DNA of 64,000 nt from Aedes albopictus (GCF_035046485.1 NC_085137.1:312491164-312555163), one strand, 5' to 3'; counted from the first letter of the stretch, positions 20,022 to 31,804 are shown. Made by a program: numbers and translations. Notes: generated from the letters alone by a model not told the origin.

Positions 20022-20693
20022 ATGGCAAAATCTATCAATACAAGCATTATCAATGCTTTTGATTTGAGCGAGGAAGAATTACATTATGAATTGAAAATAC
20101 GAAACATGCTGAGAACAGAATCGGAACTTCACAAACGAGAAAGACTTAGGAATGCATTTAAAAACGAAAACCAAGCACCAAGTGAAGTGATACCAGACAC
20201 CTTTTTTGTAGATGAATGGCCACTTGTGCGGAGAAAATTGGACGAAATTGAAATGGGACTAAAATCAGACATTCACGTTAGGTGGATTTCGCAATTGAGG
20301 CATTGGAAAGAACGTATGTACAGGTCTCATGTAGTTGATTTAGCGCAAGAAGAACAGAAGCAGATGGTAATCAGGACTATTGATAGATTGATGAAAATTT
20401 ACAAAAACACAGCGAAAAGGTTAATGAATTTGAGCGATCTTGAAGAAGACAGTGTTGAAATTCCACTGGATTCGGAATCGAAACGAAACCCGCAGAAAGA
20501 ATTTAAACCGCAAGACCAACTGCAGTTTAATGAGCAGGTTAGATTCCATAGCAGTATGGCCAACCAGCCCAGGATTCTTGAAAATTACCACTCGGATAAT
20601 GATAGGGGTAAAACTATTGGAAATTACTTCAAAAATTTACCAAATATTGAACAGCTCAAAATAAATGAGCAACCAAAAGCAGGAGATAAGTAG
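20022..20693 (+). pseudogene. Ty3/Gypsy gag N-terminal part (223 aa), truncated
   Basis: Starts at ATG in the context AAAAATGGCAAAA. The opening (residues 1-50: INAFDLSEEELHYELKIRN) resembles a helical motif common at the N-terminus of insect Gypsy Gag. Charged, K/E-rich helical segments follow, including LRHWKERMYRS near residue 90. No CCHC knuckle is present, and the frame ends at 20693 where RNase H sequence begins in another frame. The rest of gag, protease and nearly all of RT are missing, so a deletion of perhaps 2-3 kb joins gag to pol. Gag would form the capsid; this copy cannot. Confidence 0.65.
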
Positions 20694-20694
20694 G

Positions 20695-22014
20695 TGGGCT
20701 TTGAAACTTCAACAGTTCGATTTTAGTATCGAATACAGAAAAGGGCGGGATAATATAACCGCTGATTGTTTATCAAGGTCACTCAACACCATTTCAACCA
20801 AATGGGAGGACTTGGAATATGGTGCCCTTATGAAAAAAATTAAAGAAAATCCAACTACATTTAAAGACTTTAAAGTAGTCGATGAAAAAATCTTTAAATA
20901 CGCCAAAAATGATTCTAAAATAGCGGACGCTAGATTTGACTGGAAAATTGTACCGACATTAGAGCAAAGATTGAAACTTATTAAAAATATCCATGATGAA
21001 GCACATCTAGGCTTCTAAAAAACTTTAAGTAAAATAAAAGAGAAGTATGTTTGGCCCTTAATGTACACTGAAATTAAAAAGTACTGCAATTCGTGCATCA
21101 CATGCAAAACATCAAAATCAGATAACATTAATCATGTTCCCCCTATGGGAAAACAAAAACTGGCTACACAACCTTGGCAAGTTTTAGCAATAGATTATGT
21201 TGGCCCATTCCCAAGGGCGAAAAAGACTGGAAACACGTGTCTTCTAGTTATTACGGATATTTTTACTAAGTTTGTTATTATACAACCTTTGAAGGAAGCA
21301 AAAACCAAACAATTAGTGTTATTTCTTGAAAATATGGTTTTTCTATTATTTGGAGTACCGGAGGTGGTTTTATCTGACAATGGTGCTCAATTTACCTCCA
21401 AAGAGTTCAAAAATCTATTAGAAAAGTATGGTGTTAGTCAATGGCTAACTCCAGTGTACTTTCCTCAAGTAAACAACGCAGAAAGAACTAACCGAGTCAT
21501 AACATCTGCGATTAGAGCTCTGATTAAAAAAGAACAGAACCACTGGGATGAAAATATTTACAAAATTGCTAATGCAATAAATAATGCTGAACATGCATCG
21601 AGTGGATTTTCGCCTTACTTTGTTAATTTTGGTAGAAACCAGATAAGTTCGGGAGAAGAGTACCAAAATCTTAGGGATATAAATAGAGACGTGACTCCAA
21701 CAGAAAAAGAGCATTCAGAAGAAATGGGCAAAATTTATGAAAATGTTAGAACAAATTTGAAGGTCGCGTATGGCAAATATGCAAGGTATTATAACCTTAG
21801 AGCGGGAAAAACGTTTGAATATAAAGAAGGTGAGAGGGTTTTAAAAAAGAACCACTTTTTATCGGACAAATCCAAAGCTTTTAATGCTAAATTAGCTCCA
21901 AAGTTCTCCGAGGCAATAGTTGTTAGAAGAGTGGGAGAAGTTTGCTATATTTTACAAGACTTAAATGGAAAATCTTTAGGCCTGTACCACGTATCTCAAT
22001 TGAAAAAGATTTAA
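20695..22014 (+). pseudogene. Ty3/Gypsy RNase H tail and integrase
   Basis: Begins inside the RNase H end (ISRWALKLQQFDFSIEYRKG, then NITADCLSRS). The integrase follows: a zinc-binding H-x3-H at about 20994 and C-x2-C at about 21090, then the DDE core with D in AIDYVGPFPR, D in LSDNGAQFTS and E in NNAERTNR (34 residues between the last two by my count). The C-terminal strand-rich region ends LYHVSQLKKI. One TAA at 21016-21018 interrupts the frame between the two zinc ligand pairs; from 21061 the frame is open for 317 residues. Family assignment is secure; the copy is inactive because RT is gone. Confidence 0.85.
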
Positions 22015-23433
22015 ACAAGTTTGTGTGACAAGCTATGTACAAAAACTAAGCAACCAAAAAAAAAAAAAATGAGTTGACACAAAAGCACGATAAATCGGAA
22101 AACTATGAATATATTGCAATGAAAATGAGAATATTATGAATTTTATTTCAATTATAATCTTAATAATAGGAAAATAAACAAATTAATAAGAAAAAGAAAA
22201 AAAACGGAATATAAGTGAATGAACAAAAGCTATGTAAATAAACAAGGTTGGAAGTATGGAACGGAAAACGCAAAAAAACGCAAGATCGGTAAAAAAAAAT
22301 AGGAAAAGCAAAGGCATATAACAAATAATAAAACTGGATAACAAGCAAGAGCCTTATTGAGTTGTAAAATAAATACAAAAATGGTGAGAAATTTCACAAT
22401 CAGCAGGATTAAAACTGATACTTACCAAAAACCACAAAGCATACATGCCTAAGGAACCATATTTTGCATAAAATTGGTCTTCCTGAAGGTTTCGTGCAAA
22501 AAAATAAATAGATTTCTTGTAAATATGTATATATGAAATGATAGTATATAACAATGGCCAAAACTTTTACTCTTTCAAGAAAAAGACAACAAAAGTTTAA
22601 AGAAGATGTTCTCGGATGGCTCAGTTGGGATTCAAATGAATCTGGAAACCGCAACCATCCAATATAGTTACCCAGTAAGCTAATTTCATTTCAATTATAG
22701 GAACACGAATAGTTTTATATGGCCAAAAGTAGTAAAATAGGTAAAAATGATAGATAAAACTTACGTTTTTGGTGAAGCCGTTGTAGCATCCTATCATCAT
22801 CATTGCCAGTTAGCACAGAAACAATAGCCCGGTTTTCATATTCAGTAGATACATGCAATAGACAGCAAGTAGAAATACTCGCATTGACATACCTATACCG
22901 ACAATAGCGCTCAAATTTGGATAGATAAAATAACCCAGGAACTCAAAAGTAATAGCAATTAGCCCGAGTAAATGTGCATGTGAGTAAGGAGATATTCGGT
23001 GGTTGAATTGTTTGTTTTGGTTTCCATATTATGATATGGTATATGGATTGGGATATGAAGGTACATTTTGTTCAATACCAATACGGTTACACGTCAATCG
23101 GTTTCGTTTTTGAGTTATTGAAATATGTGCTGATTAGTTTTGATTCGTTTTCCAGTTGATGTGCTGGAGTATATAATGAGACAATAGATATATCCAATAG
23201 GTATATTGGTATAGTGGAAGAATAGATCAGTTAGTGTCGGATAGGTGATCCTGAAAGCACGGATCTCGGGTTCGGTCAGATTTACGTCCGGTAATAATTT
23301 CTCGGTTTCGCGTTCGATTAAGTTAATGATTGTAGTGTAATTCAGGATAAGCATAAAAGTGAAAAAGCATGAAGCATGTTTGATAAGGTAAAAAAAAATG
23401 TTACACATTTTTTTTGGGATATGTGGGGGATGA
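22015..23433. other. Internal region between integrase and 3' LTR, with antisense hydrophobic ORFs
   Basis: No plus-strand envelope ORF. On the minus strand several hydrophobic reading frames lie in series: 110 residues at 23115-23447, an open stretch of about 75 residues around 22805-23020, 60 residues at 22621-22803, 81 residues at 22409-22654. Good splice-donor motifs GTAAGT end two of them (minus strand, 22759-22764 and 22421-22425). The last 18 bases (GATATGTGGGGGATGA) form a purine-rich polypurine tract before the LTR. I do not recognise the antisense products. Confidence 0.5.
23416..23433 (+). promoter_or_regulatory. Polypurine tract
   Basis: GGGATATGTGGGGGATGA lies immediately before the 3' LTR start (TGAAACG). 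It is the expected primer site for plus-strand synthesis. Confidence 0.6.
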
Positions 23434-24392
23434 TGAAACGAACACACGAGTGTTGTTTCATAGACATCCCTACAATGTAAATAATGTCGTGCCTTTAAAT
23501 AGGCAATCGGTATATTGAGTGCTCGAATCAGGGTTTCAATAGAAAATCGCGTAAGAGAAGAAGTTATTAAGAATTATTAAGTTGATCAATTGCAAGAAAA
23601 TTTATGCTGTTGGAATGATTTCAAGAAAATTAAGAAAACGGAAATAAAAGAAAACCAAGAAAATTGGAGGTCTGGAGTCTGGGATATGAACTATATTAGT
23701 TCTTTCCCAATCAGACTGCCGAAGAAGAAAGTTATTAAAATTGTGAATTTTATAAAGTGATTGAAGCCTATTTAAAGTGAGCAAGTAAAGTTATATTACA
23801 AGAAAAAAAATCATTGCAATAATTTATTTAATTTAATTAAAGCTATTTGCAGAAATAAGTTGAGTTTTCGCACAAAAAAAAACAAAATCGTGAGTGGAGT
23901 GATATCAAAGATTTGATCCAGTAAGCACATGTGTTAGATAAATTAGTATCAAATGTAAAAGATTGTTACAAATATTTTCTGTAGGGAAAAAGCGTGAGTG
24001 GATATTTAACAAGCTAATTTTGAAGAAAGAAAAGGAGCCAAAAAGTGAGAAGCAATAACGTGAGGTAAACTGTGCGAATGTATAGGTGTTTTTTGGTGCT
24101 AATACAATTTATTCCACAGTCACCGCAGTGACCGCGTGGAGCATTGGGGTTGAGGAGTGGCTTCGTTCGGTGGAACGCCGAGCCACAGAGCGTAATTGGC
24201 ACAACAAGCTGCTCGCCAAAACCATCGGCATCGTGCGATCGGACTAGGGCGATCCCCTGGAGGTTCTCCTCGTCTCGTGGCTGCGTGCCGCTAGGAGTGC
24301 CCCCAGAGTGCGTGGTCAACGGTTTTAAGGATTCGGCCTCGCGAAACCACACCGCTACCCGTGGTTGCCTGCGAACGCGAGTAGTCTGACTG

Positions 24393-24846
24393 CCCGACTA
24401 GAAAATTATATCAAGTTTATATCATATTGTGTTATGATGTTATAATATTGTTCTATAACTTATTTTGTTATAAACTAGATGCAGGATGATGTTAAAATAA
24501 CTAAAATTGTAACAAAAAGTATACTAGTCAAATCAAGATTATAACCTATTTTGTTATGAACAGATCAAAATTATAACAAAATGTGATATGAATTTTAGCC
24601 TCAGGAATACTAGTTTCTATCAAGATATGATACAACTTTGTTAGATCATTGTCCAAATGTCAAAGAATCAAAACTAAATTATATTACAATGAGTTATCAT
24701 ACAGCATTTCTAACATAATGTGATATAATTGAGTTATGGTATTTCAAAAACACCAAGGATGTTGAACATAATTATATCACAATTAGTTATAAATATCATG
24801 GTTTGTTTTAATTATGTTATATTCTTGTTAGGATTTTCTAGTTGGG
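24393..24846. mobile_element. 454-bp MITE inside the 3' LTR
   Basis: The 5' LTR reads GTCTGACTGGGGAAAG continuously; here the sequence is split after GTCTGACTG. Ends CCCGACTAGAAAATTATATC and GTTAGGATTTTCTAGTTGGG are imperfect inverses. The interior is a set of TTATAAC / GTTATAA words. The duplication is short (TG, 2 bp, or 3 bp) and its class is uncertain. Confidence 0.8.
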
Positions 24847-25457
24847 TGGGGCAAGAAACCCACAGCCAGCGAGATCCGCCCCCACACTCACGTCCCGGGT
24901 ATAGAAGATCCATGGAATTTAGTCCGATCGCCTCCAACTCCCACCCCACGTTCGTGTAAGTACCACGCCACGGTTGATGGTATTAATGCTCTCCAGACTG
25001 GGCCGTCTGAGCTATTAGCGTCGTGTTTTGCATCGAACATCGAGGCGACGCCTGGTACCGAGCCCTCGGTGCACTCGGTCGGCGACCTTCCGACTCCATC
25101 ACCAACGACTGAGAACGCCTGGCTTAGCTCGACTAACAGCCGGCCGTCGGTCACCGCACGAAGATCGGCGTCGCTGCCGGCCGCTACACCATCGGTAGGC
25201 TGGTCGATCAGGTAACTCACCCGGCAGAGAATGTAAGTACCTGACATTTTTATCGGAGCATGAGCACCCAAACACCAATACCTAGAGAGAGAATGAGTGA
25301 TCAGTAGGGACATTTTGTATTTTGTAATGTATTGCTAGAGAATAAGCTTGAACTCACACACAAACTATTTGAAGAGCCACTCCAACAAGTGACGTCACTA
25401 TTTAGGATTTTATAATTTGAACTTGAAAACTAAAACGGATCCGTTCAGAATCTAATA

Positions 25458-25959
25458 GGGTAAAAGCTCCCTTAGTGGAGGTAGTACCAATAGTGGTGGT
25501 AGTGCCAATTTAGCACTATTTCGAACAAAAAGCTTGCAAATGACATTTTTAATAGATGCATCATAACTAATTAATAACATTAATTCAGTTTTGTATTCGG
25601 GATTTGTCGAAAAACCTATTTTAAACAATTATTTTGCTTAAATTTTTTGCTCCTTTGCACCTATAGTGGTGGTAGTGTTCCTATAGTGGTGGGTCCCATA
25701 AGAATTCAATGGGATGCGCCACTATAGGAACCAATGTTAAATTTTACCTCCATAATAGGAACCGTGTACCTATAGTTGGTGCAAGTGATTTTTTAGCAAA
25801 AACTGAAATAAACAATGGTTTTTACATTTTTCCTAGCAAATTTAAGTGAAAAACTACCGATTAACGTTTTCAGACTTTTTATTTTGTGGTATTATCAATT
25901 TTATTCAATTATTTTCCTACAAGGAGCTACTAATAGCACCACTATTGGTACATTTACCC
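25458..25959. mobile_element. 502-bp TA-MITE 'GGGTAA', copy 1
   Basis: The 5' LTR supplies the empty site CTAATAGGAAC. Ends GGGTAAAAGC and CATTTACCC are flanked by duplicated TA. The subterminal words TAGTGGTGGTAGTG and CACTATTGG recur about 8 times in both orientations. Shares ends and design with the MITE at 51249-51738. Confidence 0.85.
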
Positions 25960-26217
25960 TAGGAACTTTTGTTTTAATCAATAAAACCACAACTTAGGAA
26001 TGTAAATAGCTTTCAATATAAATAGTTTTTTTTAAATAAATTGCCACAAAAGCAATTAAAATTGTTCTTTAAATCGGATTCAATAAACTTTGGCTATGAA
26101 TGTTCAACAATTATTTGGACTAAACAAGAACTATTAGACTTTTTTAAACCATTAGAATTTGGGATATTTACCTGCTTTGGGGAGAGAGTTCTTTGGGAAA
26201 GCGTTGGGGAGTTTATG

Positions 26218-26399
26218 GTGGTGGATTCTAGGAAGTGTTGGGAAAATTTGGCTAGCAGGGCAAGACCGATCTTGAGTTCTGGCAGGCGACTTGCGTCGTC
26301 TGGCGCTTAAGCCAGAACTTAGAGGCCCTTCCAGGATCCTCCTTACAACTATTTCATCGAAACAAAGAAGCTTTTTAAACTTATTAACTTTAAACAGTG
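26218..26399. other. Short unassigned segment
   Basis: Contains a small hairpin (TTCTGGCAGGCG...GCGCTTAAGCCAGAA). No gene or repeat assigned. Confidence 0.3.
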
Positions 26400-26826
26400 G
26401 TCAGAGTCGATCGTTTTTATTCTTAACCACTTAACTACTGTACCCACTACGTGAGCGATTCCAATTGACAGCTGCAGTTATATTTCTACAGCGCCTAAAT
26501 GTATGCTATTCTAATTGAACTAAATCCAACTGGTTGCCCATGTGCTGCTTTTACGGTCCATGGTAGAAGGTCATAAGCACGATGATGTTGATGTGCGGGC
26601 TCATGATCCTTTTCCAGTCCGATTGGGGGTTCATTATGAGTTGCCGATCGCCGATATTCAATTATCCAAATCCGTTAGAGCTATTAGCTCATAAGTGGCT
26701 TAGTGTCGGTCGCTCTCGAGTAGAAAAGCAGCAGACGAAAAATTGCAAGTGCCGGGGCTGGGATCGAACCTATGACCATCCACTTATGAAGTGAACGTGT
26801 GACCACTGCGCCACGGGCCCCGGCCA
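26400..26826 (-). mobile_element. tRNA-headed SINE (family S2), uninterrupted copy
   Basis: Minus strand: head CCGGGGCCCGTGGCGCAGTG, B box GGTTCGATCC, body with AATCGGACTGGAAAAGGAT, ending in an A-run (plus-strand T-run at about 26417). It parallels the interrupted copy at 5203-6060 block by block and serves as the empty site for the foldback element there. TSD not clear. Confidence 0.8.
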
Positions 26827-26894
26827 GAGATAGCCACGATAGATCTTAACGTCGATAATGTCGAAAAAATCTTCGAAATGGTCTTTCAGGGAGA

Positions 26895-27185
26895 AGATGA
26901 GGGTCCCTGCAGCCACAGCTGTAAAAGCGTGACGGGTTCGATTCGCTATCGGTCCATGAACTTTTCTTAAAGGAAGTTTCCTAGACGCCCTAGGACATCG
27001 AGTATCTTCGTGATATACACATGCAAAATGGTCATTGGCGAAACCTGTCAGTTAATAACTGTGAAAATGCTCATAGAAAGCTGGCTGTGAAGCAGGCTTT
27101 GTCCTAGTGAGGATGTTATATAAATGGTCATATTCTTGGAGGCAGCGAAATCGATTGTAACACCAAAAAGAAGAAAAGATGTTAT
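26895..27185 (+). mobile_element. tRNA-headed SINE (family S3, Feilai-like), diverged
   Basis: B box GGGTTCGATTC near 26937, then AAAGGAAGTTTCCTAGACGC, GAGTATCTTCGTGATATACA, TGCAAAATGGTCATTGGC, CTCATAGAAAGCTGGCTGTG and GAAGCAGGCTTTGTCCTAGT, with a GAAGAAAAG tail. I recognise this body as a very common Aedes SINE; naming it Feilai is from memory and tentative. Confidence 0.7.
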
Positions 27186-28883
27186 CACGGTGTCAAAATT
27201 CCGATTATTATCGAACATTCATGTACCTCGGATTTTTCTTCGAAAATGATTAGTATTTGGGCGATATATTTATAATCGGAAAACTAGAAAATATTTCATC
27301 GGCGAAAATTTTTCCTTACATTTTGTATGGGACGTTTTTTGGGTTAAAATAGTAATTATTGATTTATAGTATGAAAAATAGCTAAAAACTCAGGCAACTA
27401 AAATTTTCCCCGAAAGAATATTTTAAAATTTTGCATTTATACATTATAGCCGAAATACTAAAATTCACCACTCTCAATTGAGACGCTTCTCAGATCTGAT
27501 ATATATCGATATCGATCATCAGTTTGCCGCTACCGTTGCGTTGCGTTGGTTGCTATGTTGCGTTAAAAATCATTTGCGTTTGCCTTCTCTCTAACCTCTA
27601 TGTGATAGCCATGGACCACCCTGATCGCCCGCAAGTCACGAACAAGATTGCTGGCTGCCTCCAATTGATGGTGATGGGTAATAATCACATGGAAAACACA
27701 GCAACAAGGATCTGTTTTTGCGGCGCGAGGCAGCAACACAAGAAGTCGAAAACATTGCACCACAACCGATCGCTGACCGACTCCCATTGCGTCTGTTTAC
27801 CTCTACTTTTTCATGTGGGCCTGAATTATGAATGAACTTTTCGACGACCACTTGGTTGTGATTCTGTACCTCGTCGATGTTCTAGACACAGACACAATCG
27901 ATAAGGAGGCGTTTCAAACCAATGATGTATCGATTCGATGTGGTGCAGCCAATAATGAGTGAGTCTCGATTAGACCGGGAAACCAGGTATTAGACGACGG
28001 CGTACGGCGACGTGCGTGTGGTCCCTTCCTGAATGACGATCAATATTAATTTGCGGTAATGATGGTCAATCAGGAGAATGGCCTATTGTCGCATTCCAAG
28101 AATTTGTGCGGGCATCTGTTCGGGGATTTCTTATCAGGTGCAATAAAAAGATGAGAAAAATAGCAATTGAATATTCACTGATTACAATGGTTTTGAAGTC
28201 TACGACAGGAGCCGGTCTCACTCAATTGCAAGCAACCACCAGCTGAGCTTCTTGGAAGACGATAATTGCGCAAGTAACTATTAGCACTATATTTCGGCTT
28301 TTTGGGCACGAAAGGCGAATAGTAGTGCCAAGTGGTTACTTGGGTACTGTCTAATTCTTCTAAGTTGAGACTACAAATTATAAGTCGATGAATTGGAAGT
28401 ATGCACAGCAAAGCTTCTATCTCATGCTTCCACGGTTAAGATGATTACAAAGGTCGCCGATCAAGAGGTAGGGTGGTTCAGGCAACATGTATATTAGGCC
28501 TGTTCATCTTTCCAAAAATGTTCTCTGATTTTCACAAATCCACTCCTGTATTCTTATGAAATTTCACTTCTGTTTCACTTTCTGACGGGTCCCATGCTGC
28601 AGCATTATTGTCCTCATTGCGTTCTTCTCCTTCAAAATACATTCAAATTCGTTCAAACGACTTCGTTCAAGGTACATGACGGCGCTTTCGACTGTTTCCT
28701 TTATAGTAGCTTTGACTGTACTTCAGCAGTCCTCTAGAGAGCATACATCGAGCTTATTCTCGTTCGACAACGCTTCCTCGAGTTTTTGCGCGTATGCTAA
28801 GGCGATATTCAGTCGCTGTAGAGTAGCAGTCGCCGGTACCGTTCATTGTTGATGAGTTATGGGCTCAGTTTCACCATTACACA
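27186..28883. other. Low-copy-looking island A
   Basis: No partner elsewhere in the window. Two ORFs near 27.5-27.85 kb (103 residues plus, 74 minus) have no recognisable domain and overlap antiparallel. GC rises around 27500-28030. Could be intron or enhancer DNA; nothing firmer. Confidence 0.35.
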
Positions 28884-28985
28884 TAGGGTATCGTGCCACT
28901 TGGGTGGTGGCTTCTACATTCGTCTGTTTTCTACTATAACTCAGTCAATTTTGAACCAATTGACTTGAAATGTTGAAATTCCCTA
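28884..28985 (+). mobile_element. MITE left end ('GGGTATCGYGCCACTTGGG')
   Basis: GGGTATCGTGCCACTTGGG, GTGGTGGCTTCTACATTCGT and CTATAACTCAGTCAATTTTG match the MITE at 41758-41968 for about 90 bp. No complementary right end was found, so this is a solo end. Confidence 0.65.
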
Positions 28986-29715
28986 GGATTGGTATTTATT
29001 GTGATAGTTTGCAGTTAAAATATTTAAGTTGGGGAGTAAAGGGTGAAAGTGACAAAAAGCTTTTCAATAATTTCCCATTCCACACAAAATATATGAAACT
29101 TCAAAACCACGCAAATCACGATTACTTGTTTGTTCGGGTTTTCATTCTTGAAACGACTTAATCTATGATGGAGCACGTCCGCCCGGCCAACACGACGACG
29201 ACGCACCGGTCGGCGATAAAGGAAATTTATTTTCGAACGTAAATTGTCCGTTTAAGAGCGCGCGTCGGTCGTGTTGCCACTCATCTTGCACCACGGCCAC
29301 GAGATAGGGCAACATTGTTGCAAGTGTGCTGTATGCACAACAGATGGGTGTTACAGTTTTACAATGCTTTACGACCGACCCGCGTGCCACTGCATTGATA
29401 GCCAATGAACCTTTGGCACAAACCCGTAAAATCAAACAGACAAATAAAAACAAACTACTGATGTATTGTTTTGTTTGCATCTGGCTGGTGCAGTTCGCGC
29501 TTGCACATTCATAGAGGGTACCGATTCTTATGTTTCCTGTTGTTATACAATGTAAAAGCAACTGCTACTGAAGTACTGATAGGATGTGAAATTATTTGGG
29601 AAGAGAGACCCATATTAGGCATTTCCATACATATATAACTCAGTCAATTTTACACCACTCGGCTGAATTTTTGTACACGGTGAGATACATGTATGTCGCC
29701 AGGATTCTTCTATAG
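28986..29715. other. Low-copy-looking island B
   Basis: CG-rich between about 29165 and 29400. A 132-residue minus-strand ORF (29163-29561) overlaps a 62-residue plus ORF; neither shows a known motif. At about 29630 a second CTCAGTCAATTTTACACCA word suggests a MITE remnant. Confidence 0.35.
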
Positions 29716-29825
29716 ACGGTCTTGGTGGTCTAGCGGCTACCACTTCTGATGCGTATGTAGATGGGCCTGGGTTTAATCTCTGGCCCGCCCTTTTTCTTCT
29801 ATGCAACTTGCTATGCAACCAAGTG
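29716..29825 (+). mobile_element. tRNA-headed SINE head
   Basis: A box TGGTCTAGCGG and a weak B box GGGTTTAATCTC, followed by GGCCCGCCCTTTTT. About 110 bp; could equally be a decayed tRNA pseudogene. No 3' body recognised. Confidence 0.5.
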
Positions 29826-29869
29826 AACTGTGCCGCTTAACCTTAATAGTAATGAACACACAATCACAT

Positions 29870-30150
29870 TAAAACACTTTAAGTAACCTTCATCCATGGA
29901 TCGCATCACTGACCAAAGGTGACTTCCAGATCTTCCATCCTACCCCTCTAACAAACGCCCTATTCGTGCTGGTTGTGGAGACTCAGAATGTCTTCGATCT
30001 TTATTAAAGATTCTTTAGTAGTAGAAACCATGATCATAAATATATTAGATGCTAAAATTGTACTTTGCGGATAAGTGGAGTGTTCCAGCCCTTACAATGG
30101 ATATAAGTGTAATTGTTACCAGGTCAGATCAATCACGGAGAAGCAACTAA
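29870..30150 (+). mobile_element. LINE-type 3' tail fragment (family T)
   Basis: ACTGACCAAAGGTGACTTCC, CATCCTACCCCTCTAAC and CAGATCAATCACGGAGAAGC parallel the tail block of the element at 9.7-10.1 kb. Non-coding and diverged. Confidence 0.5.
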
Positions 30151-30164
30151 CAAGTAAAGAACGC

Positions 30165-31140
30165 CGTGAGGATTCTTCTAGAGATGTCTGCAAAGTTCCG
30201 AGAATTCTCGCGGGATTGCTTCAGGAACTCTTGCAGGAATACCTCTCAAGATTTCTATGGACGTTTCTCGCGAGATTCCTTCAAGGATTTTTGTAAAGAT
30301 TCATTCTAGGATTCATCCAGGGATACATACAGAGATTCCTAAAGGAATTTATGGCTTGCTACAGGAATTTCTCCAGGATTCTTCCAAGTATTCCTCCTAG
30401 AAATTTTCAAGTATTAATTCCCTCAAAGATTTATCCCGCGATCCTTTGAGGGACTCTTACAGGGATTTCTTCATTGATTCTTTCTTTCCTAAAAGAAAAA
30501 AAAAAAATGCCTGGATTATTTCTGGGACTTCGCCCAATACTGCTTCAGTGATGTCTCCTGGGATTCTGTTAGGGATTCCGTCCCTAAATTGCTCCATTCC
30601 TTCATCGATTCTTCTCTGGTTTCTTTAGGGGTTATCTTGGGATTCATCCAGGTTTTCTTGTGGGTTTCCATTAGGTGTTCATCTCGGAAGTTCTTCCTAC
30701 CTTCAAGATTCATTCAGGAATGCATCCTGGATTTTTTTCAAGAATTCTCCCCAGAATTCCTTCTGGAATTTCCATTCCGTGATTCCTCCCAAGATTACTC
30801 CCGGGATTCATCGTGGGATTCCTTCGTCGACTTTTCCCGAGTTTCCTTTAGTAATTGCCATGGAATTCCTCCGATGATTCCTTGAGGTATGAGGTATTTG
30901 AGCCAGTGATTATTTGTTGATTCCACTAATTCATCCCGGACTTTTGTGAGCTACTCATGAAATTAATCCAGTGATTCCTCTCATAATTATATCAGGAATA
31001 TCTTGAAGGTTTCCATTAGAGATTCATTGCGACATTCTTCCTTCCTCCAGAATTCCTTCAAGTATGCTTCTTGCGATTTTGTCAGGAATTCCTCCTGGAT
31101 TCTTTCAAAGACTGTTCCCAGGATACACTTCAGAATTTAC
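30165..31140. repeat. Degenerate GATTCCTTCAGG minisatellite, second array
   Basis: Same word class as the array at 1.5-2.3 kb (GGGATTCCTTC, AGGAATTTCTCC). ORFs of 60-98 residues here are repeat translations. A poly(A) run at 30497 interrupts it. Confidence 0.75.
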
Positions 31141-31370
31141 AAATAGTGTAAAATATTGTATTTTATTTTATAGATCATCAGCTTGTAAGATAAACATGTC
31201 TGTTGTTAACCTTGATATCATCTGATAGTCCTTTTTTAAATTTTTAGTCGTTATTTTTTTTAACATGTTTTGAATCTATGAAGATCAGAATATAACGATA
31301 GTATAGAATTTGTGTGAAGACAACTGTTTTTGTTTTTGAAATACACCATTCATTCATAGATTTAGTATTA
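31141..31370. other. AT-rich flank shared with 2.5-2.7 kb
   Basis: No gene. Shares GATCAGAATATAACGATAGT with the flank of the first TTCC array, supporting a common larger repeat. Confidence 0.45.
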
Positions 31371-31696
31371 CAGTACTTTTTCGATTATATCACGAATAAA
31401 AAAAATAATCGCGTGATATACTGGAGCGCGATAAAATTGAAACAATTTTTTTGCGAGTGTTTTTATTACTCAAAATACACCTAAATACAGAAAAGCAAAT
31501 ATAAATCGAACGAAACATCAAACCTTGCAATGGAAATTGAAAATTTTAGGCAGCATTTTGAAAAATAAATTTAGCCAACCGTCAATAAAGATCAAGAATT
31601 GTTTTTGTATTAACGTGTATTTTAACTTAAATGCTAATTCTACACTTAAAGATCAAGAAGTTATCCTAGACTGTATTTATGCTGCATTGTAGAGCA

Positions 31697-31804
31697 GTTT
31701 GAAGATATCCCCTCAATGCCTCAAGTCACTAGTGAAGACGAAATGGATCCACATGAAATGGAAAGCATGAAGTCTGAAATGGCACTCAATAGTTTGCTCG
31801 AGTG
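31697..31804 (+). pseudogene. Possible C-terminal end of the pogo-like transposase
   Basis: An open stretch reads VEQFEDIPSMPQVTSEDEMD and ends ...MALNSLLE at TGA (31802-31804). It is acidic and methionine-rich, about 36 residues, starting after a break. Position near the left end implies plus-strand orientation only if the body is lost; no DDE residues are visible. The assignment rests on location and acidity and is weak. Confidence 0.3.

Larger units (their letters stand above)
23434..26217 (+). repeat. 3' LTR of the Ty3/Gypsy element, with two MITE insertions
   Basis: Same start as the 5' LTR and nearly identical throughout. It lacks the 269-bp MITE of the 5' LTR but carries two others (24393-24846 and 25458-25959). 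Without insertions it is about 1.82 kb. The final 15-20 bases diverge from the 5' LTR after GGGAAAGCGTT, so the exact end and the host TSD cannot be read. Confidence 0.85.

Noticed and set aside
20022..22014. Endogenous virus with envelope
   Set aside because: No plus-strand env between integrase and LTR; long LTRs, PBS and domains fit a plain Ty3/Gypsy retrotransposon.
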